A DNA stretch of 52,415 nt from Acetobacter okinawensis. Its GTDB lineage: Bacteria; Pseudomonadota; Alphaproteobacteria; Acetobacterales; Acetobacteraceae. The DNA lies in the NCBI RefSeq assembly GCF_002153655.1, contig NZ_JOPJ01000015.1:1-52415 (forward strand), read 5' to 3'. This document shows, piece after piece, positions 43,648 to 52,213 of this stretch (the first letter of the stretch is position 1; the number at the start of each line of letters is the position of its first letter). The notes under the pieces are model-generated. The model was given only the letters and a program-made list of their open reading frames with translations. It made no database searches and was not told the DNA's origin. A program made the position numbers and the translations under genes.

Positions 43648-44601
43648 ATGACGGGAAGCAGCCATAAAACACCTCGCCCAAGAAAAAGAGTACGTGGTTT
43701 TCAGGGGCATGTTTCAGAGATTGACCTCCGGCTGCTCCGCGTCTTTCATACAGTGGCCGAACAGGGGGGCTTCAGTGCTGCGGAAATTACGCTGGGCAAA
43801 AGCAAATCCTCCATCAGTCTCGATATCTCGGCACTGGAAACCCGCCTTGGCCTGACGCTCTGCCTGCGCGGACGTAGTGGCTTCGCCCTGACTGATGAAG
43901 GGCGGGAGGTGCTGGAAGCAACCCGCTCGCTTTTTATCAATCTTGAACACTTCCGCCAGCAGATCAATCAGGCGAGTGGCGTGCTGAGCGGCACATTTAC
44001 CCTGTATGTGCCCGACAATATTCAAACCCATGGTGAAACGGCGTTGGTCAAAGCCATTCACACCTTTACGCAAAGCCATCCGGGCGTGTTCATGCACCTG
44101 CATTCCGCCTCAACCAAGGAGGTGGAGGTAGCTGTGATGAATGGTCAGGCTACGGCGGGTATTGCGCTTTACGCACAGGGGCGGGCGCCGCAGGGCTGTC
44201 GCCCCCTTGTGGCCGAAGCCTCCTATCTCTTCTGCGGTGCGCGGCATCCCCTCTTCCATGTGCCGGAAGAAGACATCACTCTGGACGTTCTGGCCAGCCA
44301 GAGCATGGTGAGTGTTGGAGAAGTCGCGACATCCGATATGTGGGAGAGCATACGCCACCATTTTACCTACCGCGCCAAAGCCGACAAACTGGACGCCCGC
44401 GCGCTGCTTATTCTGTCTGGCAGTTACATTGGGTTTCTGCCCGAAGTTTTTGCAGCGCCCCTTGTGGCCCAAGGGCTGCTGCGCCGGATTGCGTTCAATA
44501 ACCTGCGCCTGATTACCTGCTGTCACCTACTGACACGCACCTCGCCCGAAACCAGCCTGATGGTCGAAACGTTCCGTTCCCTTCTGGAAGCTTCCTATTG
44601 A
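43648..44601 (+). CDS. LysR-family regulator of the guanidino island
   Basis: The 317-residue protein has a basic N-terminal tail (about 1-20). Then come the LysR helix-turn-helix (LRLLRVFHTVAEQGGFSAAEITLGKSKSSISLDISALETRLGLTLC) and the effector domain. Residues such as LRGRSGFALTDEGREVL are standard for the family. CAGGAG precedes the ATG. Its stop codon overlaps the start of the ABC transporter gene as TGATG, so regulator and transporter are translated together. It is divergent from the guanidino hydrolase operon, so it probably controls both directions in response to the imported compound or a product of it (inference). Confidence 0.9.
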   Translation: MTGSSHKTPRPRKRVRGFQGHVSEIDLRLLRVFHTVAEQGGFSAAEITLGKSKSSISLDISALETRLGLTLCLRGRSGFALTDEGREVLEATRSLFINLEHFRQQINQASGVLSGTFTLYVPDNIQTHGETALVKAIHTFTQSHPGVFMHLHSASTKEVEVAVMNGQATAGIALYAQGRAPQGCRPLVAEASYLFCGARHPLFHVPEEDITLDVLASQSMVSVGEVATSDMWESIRHHFTYRAKADKLDARALLILSGSYIGFLPEVFAAPLVAQGLLRRIAFNNLRLITCCHLLTRTSPETSLMVETFRSLLEASY

Positions 44602-46178
44602 TGATCAGCTCTTTCTCCCTCTCACCGCTCATGCGGTGTTTCCGTTCTGTTGCAGCCCTTGCTGGCATCCTCGTAGCAACTGCTGGGCTGCACGGACTGG
44701 CTCTGGCCGAACAAGCTCCCTCGTTTGTGCAAAATGGCGTGCTGACCATTTGTACAAACCCAACACTCCCCCCGATGACCTTTGTCAAAGGCCAAGATGT
44801 CAGCCACCCGGAAGGGTTTGATATTGACGTAGCACAAGCTCTGGCCAACCGCTGGCGGGCGCGGCTGTCCGTTATTACCATGGACTTTACCGGCCTGTTT
44901 CCCAGCCTTTCCGCTCAGCGGTGCGGGTTGGTCATGAGTGGTATTATCCGCACACCCGCGCGGGAAAAAAGCTTTGATGCGGTCACTTATCAGGATACCG
45001 CACTGGTTGTTGTCGGCCGTAAGGGTACCCCCTCCCTGACCAGCATGGATGAGCTTGCGGGCAAAAGTATCGCCGTTGAATCCGGCACCAGCTATATTAC
45101 CAGACTGGGACTTATTAACGATACTCTGGTGGCGGCAGGCAAACCGCCCATGATTATTCAGCAATACCCGACTGAAGAACAGGTGGTGCAGCAGGTCCTG
45201 ATTGGCCGTGTGTTTGCTTTTGTCAGTCAGGACGTAGAACTCTTTTTTCGCATGCGCCAACTGGGGGACAAGCTTCATGTCCTGATCACCCCGGATATTC
45301 CTGATTACCACCATTTTGCCATCTACCTGCGGCCAAATGCCGCGGACCAGACGCAGCTTCAGTCCGCGATCAGTGCGTTGGAAACGGATGGCACGCTACC
45401 AGCACTGCGCTCCAAATGGTCCGTGACAGACCAGTCCACAAAAAATGGCGCGGCAAACGCTACTTCCAGTTCCATGTTTGACTGGAATGCCTTTTTTTCC
45501 GCTCTTACCTCCACCGCTTTTCTGCACGGTGCGCTTATCACACTGAGCGTGGCCCTGATTTCACATATCATCGCCATCACCATCTCGGTGCCGATTGCCA
45601 TTGTACTGAACAGCCCGCAGAAATCTGTGCTTAAAATTGCGCTGGAAGGCTATGTCTCCCTTTTTCGTGCGGCACCAACCCTGCTTCAGCTCCTTTTTAT
45701 ATGGAACGCTGTGCCGCAGTTTTTCCCCATTTTCCGGGAGCAGTGGTTTACGCCGTTTTTGGCCACCATTCTTGCATTGTCCGTGAATGAATCAGCCTAT
45801 CAGGTAGAAATCAACCGCGCCGCACTCAGTGCTGTGGACCCAGGTCAGGAGCTTGGCGCCAGTGCGCTCGGGTTGAGCAGGCGCGATATTTACTGGCGTG
45901 TTATTTTCCCGCAGGCTTTCCGCATTGCTCTCCCCCCCACCATTAACGAATTTATCAATCTGTTAAAAATTACCTCCCTTGCGTCTGTTATCTCGCTCCA
46001 GGAACTTCTGGCTGTGACACAGATACAGGTTGCACGCACTTTTGCATTCACTGAGTATTATGCTGCGGCCCTGGTTTATTATCTGGTCATGGTATTTTTC
46101 TTCCTTTTCCTGCAAAAACGGGTGGAACGCCGTTTTGCCTGGTCTGACCGTAAAAAGGTTGTTTCCAATGCAGCATGA
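44601..46178 (+). CDS. Amino-acid ABC transporter, fused binding protein and permease
   Basis: The 525-residue protein joins two parts. First comes a signal peptide or anchor (to about residue 37) and a family 3 periplasmic binding domain (about 44-275, with NGVLTICTNPTLPPMTF, GFDIDVAQALANRW and GKSIAVESGTSY). Next is a His/Glu/Gln-type permease domain with about five membrane helices (about 300-510) and the coupling loop ELGASALGLSRRDIYWRVIFPQAFRIALPP. It imports a polar amino acid or opine-like compound. The ATG overlaps the LysR stop by one base. Given its partners, a guanidino or ureido amino acid is the likely substrate (inference). Confidence 0.93.
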   Translation: MISSFSLSPLMRCFRSVAALAGILVATAGLHGLALAEQAPSFVQNGVLTICTNPTLPPMTFVKGQDVSHPEGFDIDVAQALANRWRARLSVITMDFTGLFPSLSAQRCGLVMSGIIRTPAREKSFDAVTYQDTALVVVGRKGTPSLTSMDELAGKSIAVESGTSYITRLGLINDTLVAAGKPPMIIQQYPTEEQVVQQVLIGRVFAFVSQDVELFFRMRQLGDKLHVLITPDIPDYHHFAIYLRPNAADQTQLQSAISALETDGTLPALRSKWSVTDQSTKNGAANATSSSMFDWNAFFSALTSTAFLHGALITLSVALISHIIAITISVPIAIVLNSPQKSVLKIALEGYVSLFRAAPTLLQLLFIWNAVPQFFPIFREQWFTPFLATILALSVNESAYQVEINRAALSAVDPGQELGASALGLSRRDIYWRVIFPQAFRIALPPTINEFINLLKITSLASVISLQELLAVTQIQVARTFAFTEYYAAALVYYLVMVFFFLFLQKRVERRFAWSDRKKVVSNAA

Positions 46179-46920
46179 AGCAACAGACCTCCCCATGATT
46201 TCCGTGCGGGGTATGAGCAAACTGTTTGGTGAGTTCGTCGCTCTCGACCGTGTGGATTTTGATGTCAGTCGTGGTGAAAAAATTGTGGTGCTTGGGCCAT
46301 CCGGGTCAGGAAAATCAACCCTGATCCGGACCCTCAACCGTATTGAGCCACACGACATTGGCACGTTGAACATCAATGGCAAGTTGATCAATGAGAAAAC
46401 CGACCCTATCCAGCTCCGCTGTATGGTGGGTATGGTCTTTCAGAACTACAACCTGTTCCCGCACCTAAGTGTGCTGGAAAACTGTATTCTTGCCCCCATG
46501 CGGGTCAAGCATATGAGCCGGGCCGAAGCAACGGCTCTTGCGCGCCGCTATCTGGAGCAGGTGGGTATTCCTGACCAGGCAGACAAATATCCTATTCAGC
46601 TTTCAGGCGGGCAACAGCAACGCGTGGCCATAGCCCGTGCGCTGTGCATGCAGCCACAGGTCATGCTGTTTGACGAGCCTACAGCAGCCCTGGACCCAGA
46701 GGCTATTGTTGGCGTGGTCAGTATTATGGATGAACTGGCAGAACAGGGCATTACAACTGTTTGCGTAACGCATGAAATGGCTTTTAGCCGCCGTATTGCA
46801 GACCGTATTATTTTTATGGATCAGGGGAAAATAGTTGAGATTACCCCCCCTGAAACTTTTTTCACCACCCCCCAAACTGACCGGGCCCAGAATTTTCTTA
46901 ACCAAATGCTCCGATATTGA
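46168..46920 (+). CDS. Amino-acid ABC transporter ATPase
   Basis: The 250-residue ATPase powers the permease encoded just upstream. It has Walker A GPSGSGKST, the Q-loop in VGMVFQNYNLFPHL, the signature LSGGQQQRVAIARAL, Walker B VMLFDEPTAALDPE and the switch His in VCVTHEMAF. It is a close fit to GlnQ/HisP-like proteins of the polar amino acid group. The ATG, with AAAAGG upstream, lies inside the last codons of the permease gene (11-base overlap), so the two are coupled. A shorter start at MISVRGMSK is possible. Confidence 0.94.
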   Translation: MQHEATDLPMISVRGMSKLFGEFVALDRVDFDVSRGEKIVVLGPSGSGKSTLIRTLNRIEPHDIGTLNINGKLINEKTDPIQLRCMVGMVFQNYNLFPHLSVLENCILAPMRVKHMSRAEATALARRYLEQVGIPDQADKYPIQLSGGQQQRVAIARALCMQPQVMLFDEPTAALDPEAIVGVVSIMDELAEQGITTVCVTHEMAFSRRIADRIIFMDQGKIVEITPPETFFTTPQTDRAQNFLNQMLRY

Positions 46921-46973
46921 ACGTCTGTGCCCCCCGCATGCCAATCAACAAAAGTATGATTTAATTATTTTCA

Positions 46974-46997
46974 AACGAATGTAAGGGATATTTCGTT
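46974..46997. promoter_or_regulatory. Inverted repeat ahead of the TonB-dependent receptor gene
   Basis: AACGAA (46974-46979) and TTCGTT (46992-46997) flank a 12-base spacer in the AT-rich stretch 80-100 bases before the receptor ATG. Its place suggests an operator of a separate promoter for the receptor and the downstream enzymes, but the arms are short. Confidence 0.35.
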
Positions 46998-47075
46998 ATG
47001 AAATGAAAACGAAAAGACCGGTCATCTTTGCGCCCCAGGAGCCGGTTCCAACGGGAATGAAACAGGAAAACGGGC

Positions 47076-49361
47076 ATGAAATCATATTTTTTACGTCGGT
47101 CCTTCCGCCTTCTGGCTTCAGTGCCAAGATATGTAAGCCTGCCAGCTTTGCCCTGCCTGCTTCTGGCATCGACCTCAACACTGGCAACCGCTGCAACACC
47201 TGTTGCCAGTAGCCAGCCTGTTGCAAAAAGCCACGTCAGCGCAAACGGCAAGCATGCATCCGCCCCTTCCAGACGTAAAAACACCGCACCACGCAATGGT
47301 GCCACCGAAGAAGTTGAGGTCAGCCAGACCCACACGCACCGCTACCTGTCCCAGCCTGCCACAGTGAACGTCATCAGCGGGCAGGAACTGCGTGCTCTTC
47401 ATCTGGAGAGCCCCAAGGATATTGCTTCCTTCACCCCCGGTGTAACCGCTTCCAATGCTGTGTCCGGTTCAGCTCCCATTTTTTCAATCCGCGGCGTCGG
47501 GCTGGATGACTATGTCGGTACCAACATGGGGGGGATTGGCATTTATCTGGATGGGTTGCTTGCTCCTTTCCCGGTTTTCTACACCGGGCAAATGCTGGAT
47601 ATTGAGAGTGTCTCCACAGAAAAAGGCCCACAGGGCTTTGATATGGGACGCAGCACAACGGGTGGCAGCATCAATATCCAGTCCGTAAAGCCTTCCGATA
47701 AGTTTGGGGGTTATGCAGAGTGGGGTTACAGCAGCTACAATACCAACCATGGCCGCTTTGCCATTAACACACCTATTACAAATAAAATCTTCAACCGCTT
47801 CGCCTTCAACTATGTCAAAGGCGATGGCTGGCAAAAAGACATCAGTACCGGAGATCGCTACGGCTCGCAGGACCTGCTTGCACTGCGCAACCTGACCAAA
47901 TTTGTGGTGGATGATACATCCTCCGTGCTGCTTAACATCCACTACACACGCGATAAAGGCCGCTCGACCTCCCCGCAGGATATTTCACAGCCCAGCGATG
48001 GGGGAGCGGGCCTTCATCCCAGCGCCAACTCCGTTAACGTGGGGAATTCGCCCCCGCACCGGAACGAAAACGGTGGTGGCGTGTCCGTCAATTACACCAA
48101 AGCATTTGACTTTGGTACTTTTTCGTCCACGACCGGGATCGATTTTTACCGTCGCAACGATCTGGATAACTACGACGGCGTTGATACGCAGGTCGCTGAC
48201 TATCGCTGGAATGACACGGCCATTGCGCAGTCTCATGACATGCACCTGCGTATGAACTTGGCAAAAATCTTTCATCTGACCGTAGGGGTTTACGAATCTT
48301 ACGACAAGATTGATGGGGAATACACCAGCTATCGTGGGGCTACCAAAGACCCGCATGCAAACTTTACAAATCATTTTTCCCAGCAGAACGTCTCCACGGG
48401 GCTGTATATCAATACAGTTACCAATATTACCAAAAAGCTCGACTTCCTTGCCGGTGGTCGTCTGTCTTATGATGAGCGAGGCTTTAATGGTGGCACCAGA
48501 AGCTACCCTATTGGGTCTGCCAGCAGCTCCCAGCTTAGCTACCTGAACACAACCCATAGCTACCATCGCTTTACCGGGCGCGTTGGGCTGCGTTACGAAA
48601 TTGTGCCAAACACCTATGCTTACGGTACAATCTCCAATGGCTACAAAGCAGGTTCTTACTTTGTCGCTCCTGTACTGCTGCCTCAGGCGCTTGACTACGT
48701 TAAACCGGAAAACCTGATCGCTTACGAAATCGGCATTAAATCCTCCCTGCTCCATAATAAAGTGCAGCTTGAAGGCTCTTTGTTCGATTATGAATACCAT
48801 AACCGGCAGACTTTGTTCTTTGAAGTGTTTGACCCGGTGAACAGCCTGAACTCACTCACTTTGGGCACCATTCCGCGCGCACGCACACGAGGGGGCGAAA
48901 TTTCCGGCACGTTCCATGATGTTATCCCCAATCTTGATCTGCACGGCTCCTTTGCATATCTGGATGCGCAATCCAAAAGCACCGTGCTTGATGATGGGGG
49001 CAACGCCCTTGTTACCAAGAACTCTTCTCTCCCGTTCTCTCCGCGTTTCTCATGGAGTGCTGTGGCGCGTTACGGCATAGACATCAGCCGTTACCGCACC
49101 ACTTTGCAGGCCAGCTTTACATGGAAGGATAACATGTGGGCCGCTCTGGGTGACCCCAACGCACAGAACGGGAAAATCAGCTCCCTTGGCCTGCGTATGG
49201 AATTCGGCCCCAAAACCGGCAAGTGGAATGCAGCAGTTTATGTAGACAACCTGCAGAACAATGCCCGTAGCAACTATTCCTTTACCGGGAACGATGGCAA
49301 CCGCGTACAGTACATCCAGACACCCCGCTGGATTGGTTGTGACTTGCACTACAACTTCTGA
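47076..49361 (+). CDS. TonB-dependent outer-membrane receptor
   Basis: The 761-residue receptor draws a bound ligand across the outer membrane using TonB energy. It has a signal peptide (about 1-40, ending TAA), a linker rich in Ser, Ala and Lys, and a TonB-box-like EEVEVSQT (about 78-85). The plug domain is TVNVISGQELRALHLESPKDIASFTPGV...FSIRGVGLDDY, and the 22-strand barrel ends in CDLHYNF with a terminal Phe. No sigma/anti-sigma signalling domain precedes the plug. AGGA lies before the ATG. It sits 155 bases after the ABC ATPase and 28 bases before the isomerase, so its ligand is probably the island's substrate or a chelated form of it, rather than a plain siderophore. Confidence 0.92.
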   Translation: MKSYFLRRSFRLLASVPRYVSLPALPCLLLASTSTLATAATPVASSQPVAKSHVSANGKHASAPSRRKNTAPRNGATEEVEVSQTHTHRYLSQPATVNVISGQELRALHLESPKDIASFTPGVTASNAVSGSAPIFSIRGVGLDDYVGTNMGGIGIYLDGLLAPFPVFYTGQMLDIESVSTEKGPQGFDMGRSTTGGSINIQSVKPSDKFGGYAEWGYSSYNTNHGRFAINTPITNKIFNRFAFNYVKGDGWQKDISTGDRYGSQDLLALRNLTKFVVDDTSSVLLNIHYTRDKGRSTSPQDISQPSDGGAGLHPSANSVNVGNSPPHRNENGGGVSVNYTKAFDFGTFSSTTGIDFYRRNDLDNYDGVDTQVADYRWNDTAIAQSHDMHLRMNLAKIFHLTVGVYESYDKIDGEYTSYRGATKDPHANFTNHFSQQNVSTGLYINTVTNITKKLDFLAGGRLSYDERGFNGGTRSYPIGSASSSQLSYLNTTHSYHRFTGRVGLRYEIVPNTYAYGTISNGYKAGSYFVAPVLLPQALDYVKPENLIAYEIGIKSSLLHNKVQLEGSLFDYEYHNRQTLFFEVFDPVNSLNSLTLGTIPRARTRGGEISGTFHDVIPNLDLHGSFAYLDAQSKSTVLDDGGNALVTKNSSLPFSPRFSWSAVARYGIDISRYRTTLQASFTWKDNMWAALGDPNAQNGKISSLGLRMEFGPKTGKWNAAVYVDNLQNNARSNYSFTGNDGNRVQYIQTPRWIGCDLHYNF

Positions 49362-49389
49362 ACGACTGGCCTGTATCAGGAGCGCGTAA

Positions 49390-50244
49390 ATGCAGCTTGA
49401 ACTTTTCCGGACTTTATGGGGGGATAACCGCCGGTGGGATTACCCACTGGCGGAAGCCCGCGCGGCAGGTTTTGAAGGGCTGGAAGCCCGTATTCCATCC
49501 ACAACGGCTCAGGCCCGCGCGTGCGCCACCATTTTACACGACGCGGGAGCGCCCTATATCGCCATCGCCATGACCGGCGGAGGCGTTATTCCCGCCCAGA
49601 GTGCCACAGTGCAGGACCACTTGAATGACCTGCGGGAGGCGATAGACCGGGCACTACTCATGGAGCCCCGGTTTGTCACCATTCTTGGCGGAAATGATCG
49701 CTGGCCTGCCAGCCAGCAGGTTGAGTTTATGGCTCAGGCGCAGACTATCTGCCATTCAGCCGGCCTGCTCTGCTGCTTTGAAACACATCGCTCCCGCATT
49801 CTGGCAACACCATGGGTGACACTGGACGTTATTGCGCAGCTACCAGACGTGCTGTTTACAGCCGACATAAGTCACTGGGTTGTCTGCTGTGAACGCCTGC
49901 TGAATGACCCGGCGGATGACCTGTCCACTTTTGTGGAGCGTGTGCACCATATTCAGGCACGCGTTGGTTATGATCAGGGGCCACAGGCCCCTCACCCCGG
50001 CGCACCGGAATATGCACCAGCACTGCACTTTCACCAGAACATCTGGCAGCAGATCTGGTTAAGCCAGCATGCGCGTGGATACACCACCACCACCATGACG
50101 CCTGAATGTGGACCAGATGGTTACCTGCACACCCTGCCATTTACCAACATGCCGGTAGCCGACCTATGGTCGCTCAATATCTGGACAGGCCAGACCGAGC
50201 GCGAGCACTTTCAACATGTGCTGTCAAACACGGACAGCAAATAA
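49390..50244 (+). CDS. Sugar-phosphate isomerase/epimerase-type TIM-barrel protein
   Basis: The 284-residue protein has the xylose-isomerase-like TIM barrel found in hexulose/inosose isomerases and AP endonuclease 2 relatives. Likely metal ligands are Glu in CCFETHRS, Asp and His in FTADISHWV, and Glu in TMTPECGPD. No export signal is present. AGGAGCG precedes the ATG. It is part of the enzyme string between the receptor and the 2-oxoglutarate oxygenase, with a gap of 12 bases to the next gene. An isomerase, epimerase or dehydratase step on the carbon skeleton is possible; the substrate cannot be read from sequence. Confidence 0.82.
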   Translation: MQLELFRTLWGDNRRWDYPLAEARAAGFEGLEARIPSTTAQARACATILHDAGAPYIAIAMTGGGVIPAQSATVQDHLNDLREAIDRALLMEPRFVTILGGNDRWPASQQVEFMAQAQTICHSAGLLCCFETHRSRILATPWVTLDVIAQLPDVLFTADISHWVVCCERLLNDPADDLSTFVERVHHIQARVGYDQGPQAPHPGAPEYAPALHFHQNIWQQIWLSQHARGYTTTTMTPECGPDGYLHTLPFTNMPVADLWSLNIWTGQTEREHFQHVLSNTDSK

Positions 50245-50256
50245 GGAACTGGGTTG

Positions 50257-51303
50257 ATGTCTGTTTCCAAAACCACTGACACCTTCACCCGCATTCCGGT
50301 CATTGATATCAGTGATCTGTACAGCGACAACATTGTACAGCGTCAGGCTGTTGCTGAAAAACTGGGAGAGGCTGCACGCAATGTCGGCTTCCTTTATATT
50401 TCCGGTCATCAGGTCGGGGCGGACCTGATCGAAGGTGTCCGTAAGGCTGCGCGGGGTTTTTTTGCCCAGCCTTTTGACAGGAAAATGGAGTATTACATCG
50501 GCACATCCGCCACCCACAAAGGCTTTGTCCCTGAAGGGGAAGAAGTATATTCCGCCGGTCGCCCCGACCATAAGGAAGCCTTTGATATCGGCTACGAAGT
50601 GCCAGCCAATCATCCTCTGGTGCAAGCGGGCACGCCTTTGCTGGGGCCAAACAACTGGCCGGATATTCCCGGTTTTCGGGCTGAAGCGGAAGCCTATTAC
50701 CGTGCAGTGTTCGATCTGGGACGCACCCTTTTTCGTGGGTTTGCACTGGCTCTGGGGCTGGACGAAAAGTATTTTGATACTGTTGCCAACTTCCCGCCCT
50801 CCAAACTCCGCATGATTCACTATCCGTATGATGCCGACGTGCAGGATGCACCCGGAATTGGCGCCCATACCGATTACGAGTGCTTTACAATCCTTCTGGC
50901 AGACAAACCGGGACTAGAGGTGATGAACGGCCATGGGGAGTGGATTGATGCCCCCCCGATCCCCGGTGCTTTTGTCGTGAATATCGGCGATATGCTCGAA
51001 GTCATGACCGCAGGGGAATTTGTGGCAACGGCACACAGGGTCCGCAAGGTGGCGGAGGAACGCTACTCTTTCCCACTTTTTTATGCCTGCGATTACCATA
51101 CCCAGATCCGCCCCCTGCCCGCCTTTGCAAAAGGTGATGAGGCATCATACGAGACCATTACCATTGGGGAGCATATGTGGTCACAAGCCTTGCAAACGTA
51201 CCAGTACCTTGTGCGCAAGGTTGAAAAAGGCGACCTCAAACTCCCTCAAGGTGCGCGCAAAACGGCTACCTTCGGCCATTTTAAGCGCGTTACCTCTGCC
51301 TGA
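50257..51303 (+). CDS. 2-oxoglutarate/Fe(II)-dependent oxygenase, isopenicillin-N-synthase family
   Basis: A 348-residue non-haem iron oxygenase. The facial triad is His204 and Asp206 in GAHTDYECF plus His260 in ATAHRV. Arg269 and Ser271 in ERYSFPLF would hold 2-oxoglutarate. The N-terminal domain begins [10 protein letters not shown] and includes [10 protein letters not shown], as in the plant-type DIOX_N fold. Related enzymes hydroxylate amino acids or split guanidino amino acids such as arginine and homoarginine, which fits the island. The start is the ATG with AAGGA nine bases upstream. The next gene follows 33 bases later with its own ribosome site. Confidence 0.9.
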   Translation: MSVSKTTDTFTRIPVIDISDLYSDNIVQRQAVAEKLGEAARNVGFLYISGHQVGADLIEGVRKAARGFFAQPFDRKMEYYIGTSATHKGFVPEGEEVYSAGRPDHKEAFDIGYEVPANHPLVQAGTPLLGPNNWPDIPGFRAEAEAYYRAVFDLGRTLFRGFALALGLDEKYFDTVANFPPSKLRMIHYPYDADVQDAPGIGAHTDYECFTILLADKPGLEVMNGHGEWIDAPPIPGAFVVNIGDMLEVMTAGEFVATAHRVRKVAEERYSFPLFYACDYHTQIRPLPAFAKGDEASYETITIGEHMWSQALQTYQYLVRKVEKGDLKLPQGARKTATFGHFKRVTSA

Positions 51304-51336
51304 AATAGTTATTTTATCTCCAAGGACCATAAAGCC

Positions 51337-52074
51337 ATGACCACTCAACAGACCGAACAGGAACTGCGCGAAGACCTTGCCGCAGCGTACCGGCTTATTG
51401 CCCATTTTGGGATGACCGATATGGTGTACACCCATCTGTCCCTGCGGTTACCCGGTGGTGGACACCGCTATCTGGTAAACCCCTACGGCCTTCTGTTTGA
51501 AGAAATCACGGCAAGTTCTCTGGTTATTGTAGATGCTGACGGTATTCCGCAGCAAGAAACAAGCTGGGCCATTAACCCGGCCGGCTTTGTTATTCACTCC
51601 GCCATCCACGCCAACAGGCCGGATGCCGCCTGTGTCATCCACACCCACACTGTGCCCGGCATGGTGGTTGCGGCACAGGACAAGGGTATTCTCCCCCTGA
51701 ACCAGATCAATATCGAATTTTATGGTGCTGTGGCCTTCCATGCCTATGAAGGGATTGCAGCGGATGACAACCTGAGTGAACGTGAACGTCTTGTGCGTGA
51801 TCTTGGCAACCACAACGCCATTATTTTGCAAAACCATGGCTTGCTGACAGTTGGCAGCACCGTAGCACAGGCTTTTTACCGCATATATTACATGGAGCAG
51901 GCCTGCAAAATCCAGATTGCGGCCCAGGCCACCGGGGTGCCATTACATGTTCCCTCGGAAGAAAAACTCCTGCGTACAAAAAATCAGTTTGTAACAGACC
52001 CCGATCAGGGGCAGATGATCTGGAAAGCCCTGCGCCGCAAACTCGACCGGGAGCAGCCAGACTATAAAAACTAA
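51337..52074 (+). CDS. Class II aldolase/adducin family protein
   Basis: The 245-residue protein matches zinc-dependent class II aldolases of the fuculose-phosphate type. Zn ligands would be His102 and His104 (CVIHTHTVPG) and His167 (AIILQNHGLLTVG). An N-terminal MTDMVYTHLSLRLPG and the active-site Glu in FEEITASSL fit too. Family members split carbon-carbon bonds next to a hydroxyl group or decarboxylate hydroxy acids. In this operon it could cleave the hydroxylated product of the preceding oxygenase (inference). AAGGA precedes the ATG, and a hairpin terminator follows the stop. Confidence 0.88.
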   Translation: MTTQQTEQELREDLAAAYRLIAHFGMTDMVYTHLSLRLPGGGHRYLVNPYGLLFEEITASSLVIVDADGIPQQETSWAINPAGFVIHSAIHANRPDAACVIHTHTVPGMVVAAQDKGILPLNQINIEFYGAVAFHAYEGIAADDNLSERERLVRDLGNHNAIILQNHGLLTVGSTVAQAFYRIYYMEQACKIQIAAQATGVPLHVPSEEKLLRTKNQFVTDPDQGQMIWKALRRKLDREQPDYKN

Positions 52075-52102
52075 AAGCCTGATCCTCCAATGTATTACCT
52101 GA

Positions 52103-52129
52103 GGGGAAGAGCTGCTCTTCCCCTTATTT
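52103..52129 (+). terminator. Terminator after the class II aldolase gene
   Basis: GGGGAAGAG (52103-52111) and CTCTTCCCC (52115-52123) form a 9-bp stem with a tight loop, followed by TTATTTG. It should end the island's enzyme operon, so the next gene probably has its own promoter. Confidence 0.85.
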
Positions 52130-52213
52130 GTTGTCGGCTTTTGCTTGCCCCGATCGTGCTCATAGACACGTGTATGTATTACTCCGCCGCCCAGACAGAC
52201 AGGACCGCGCGTG

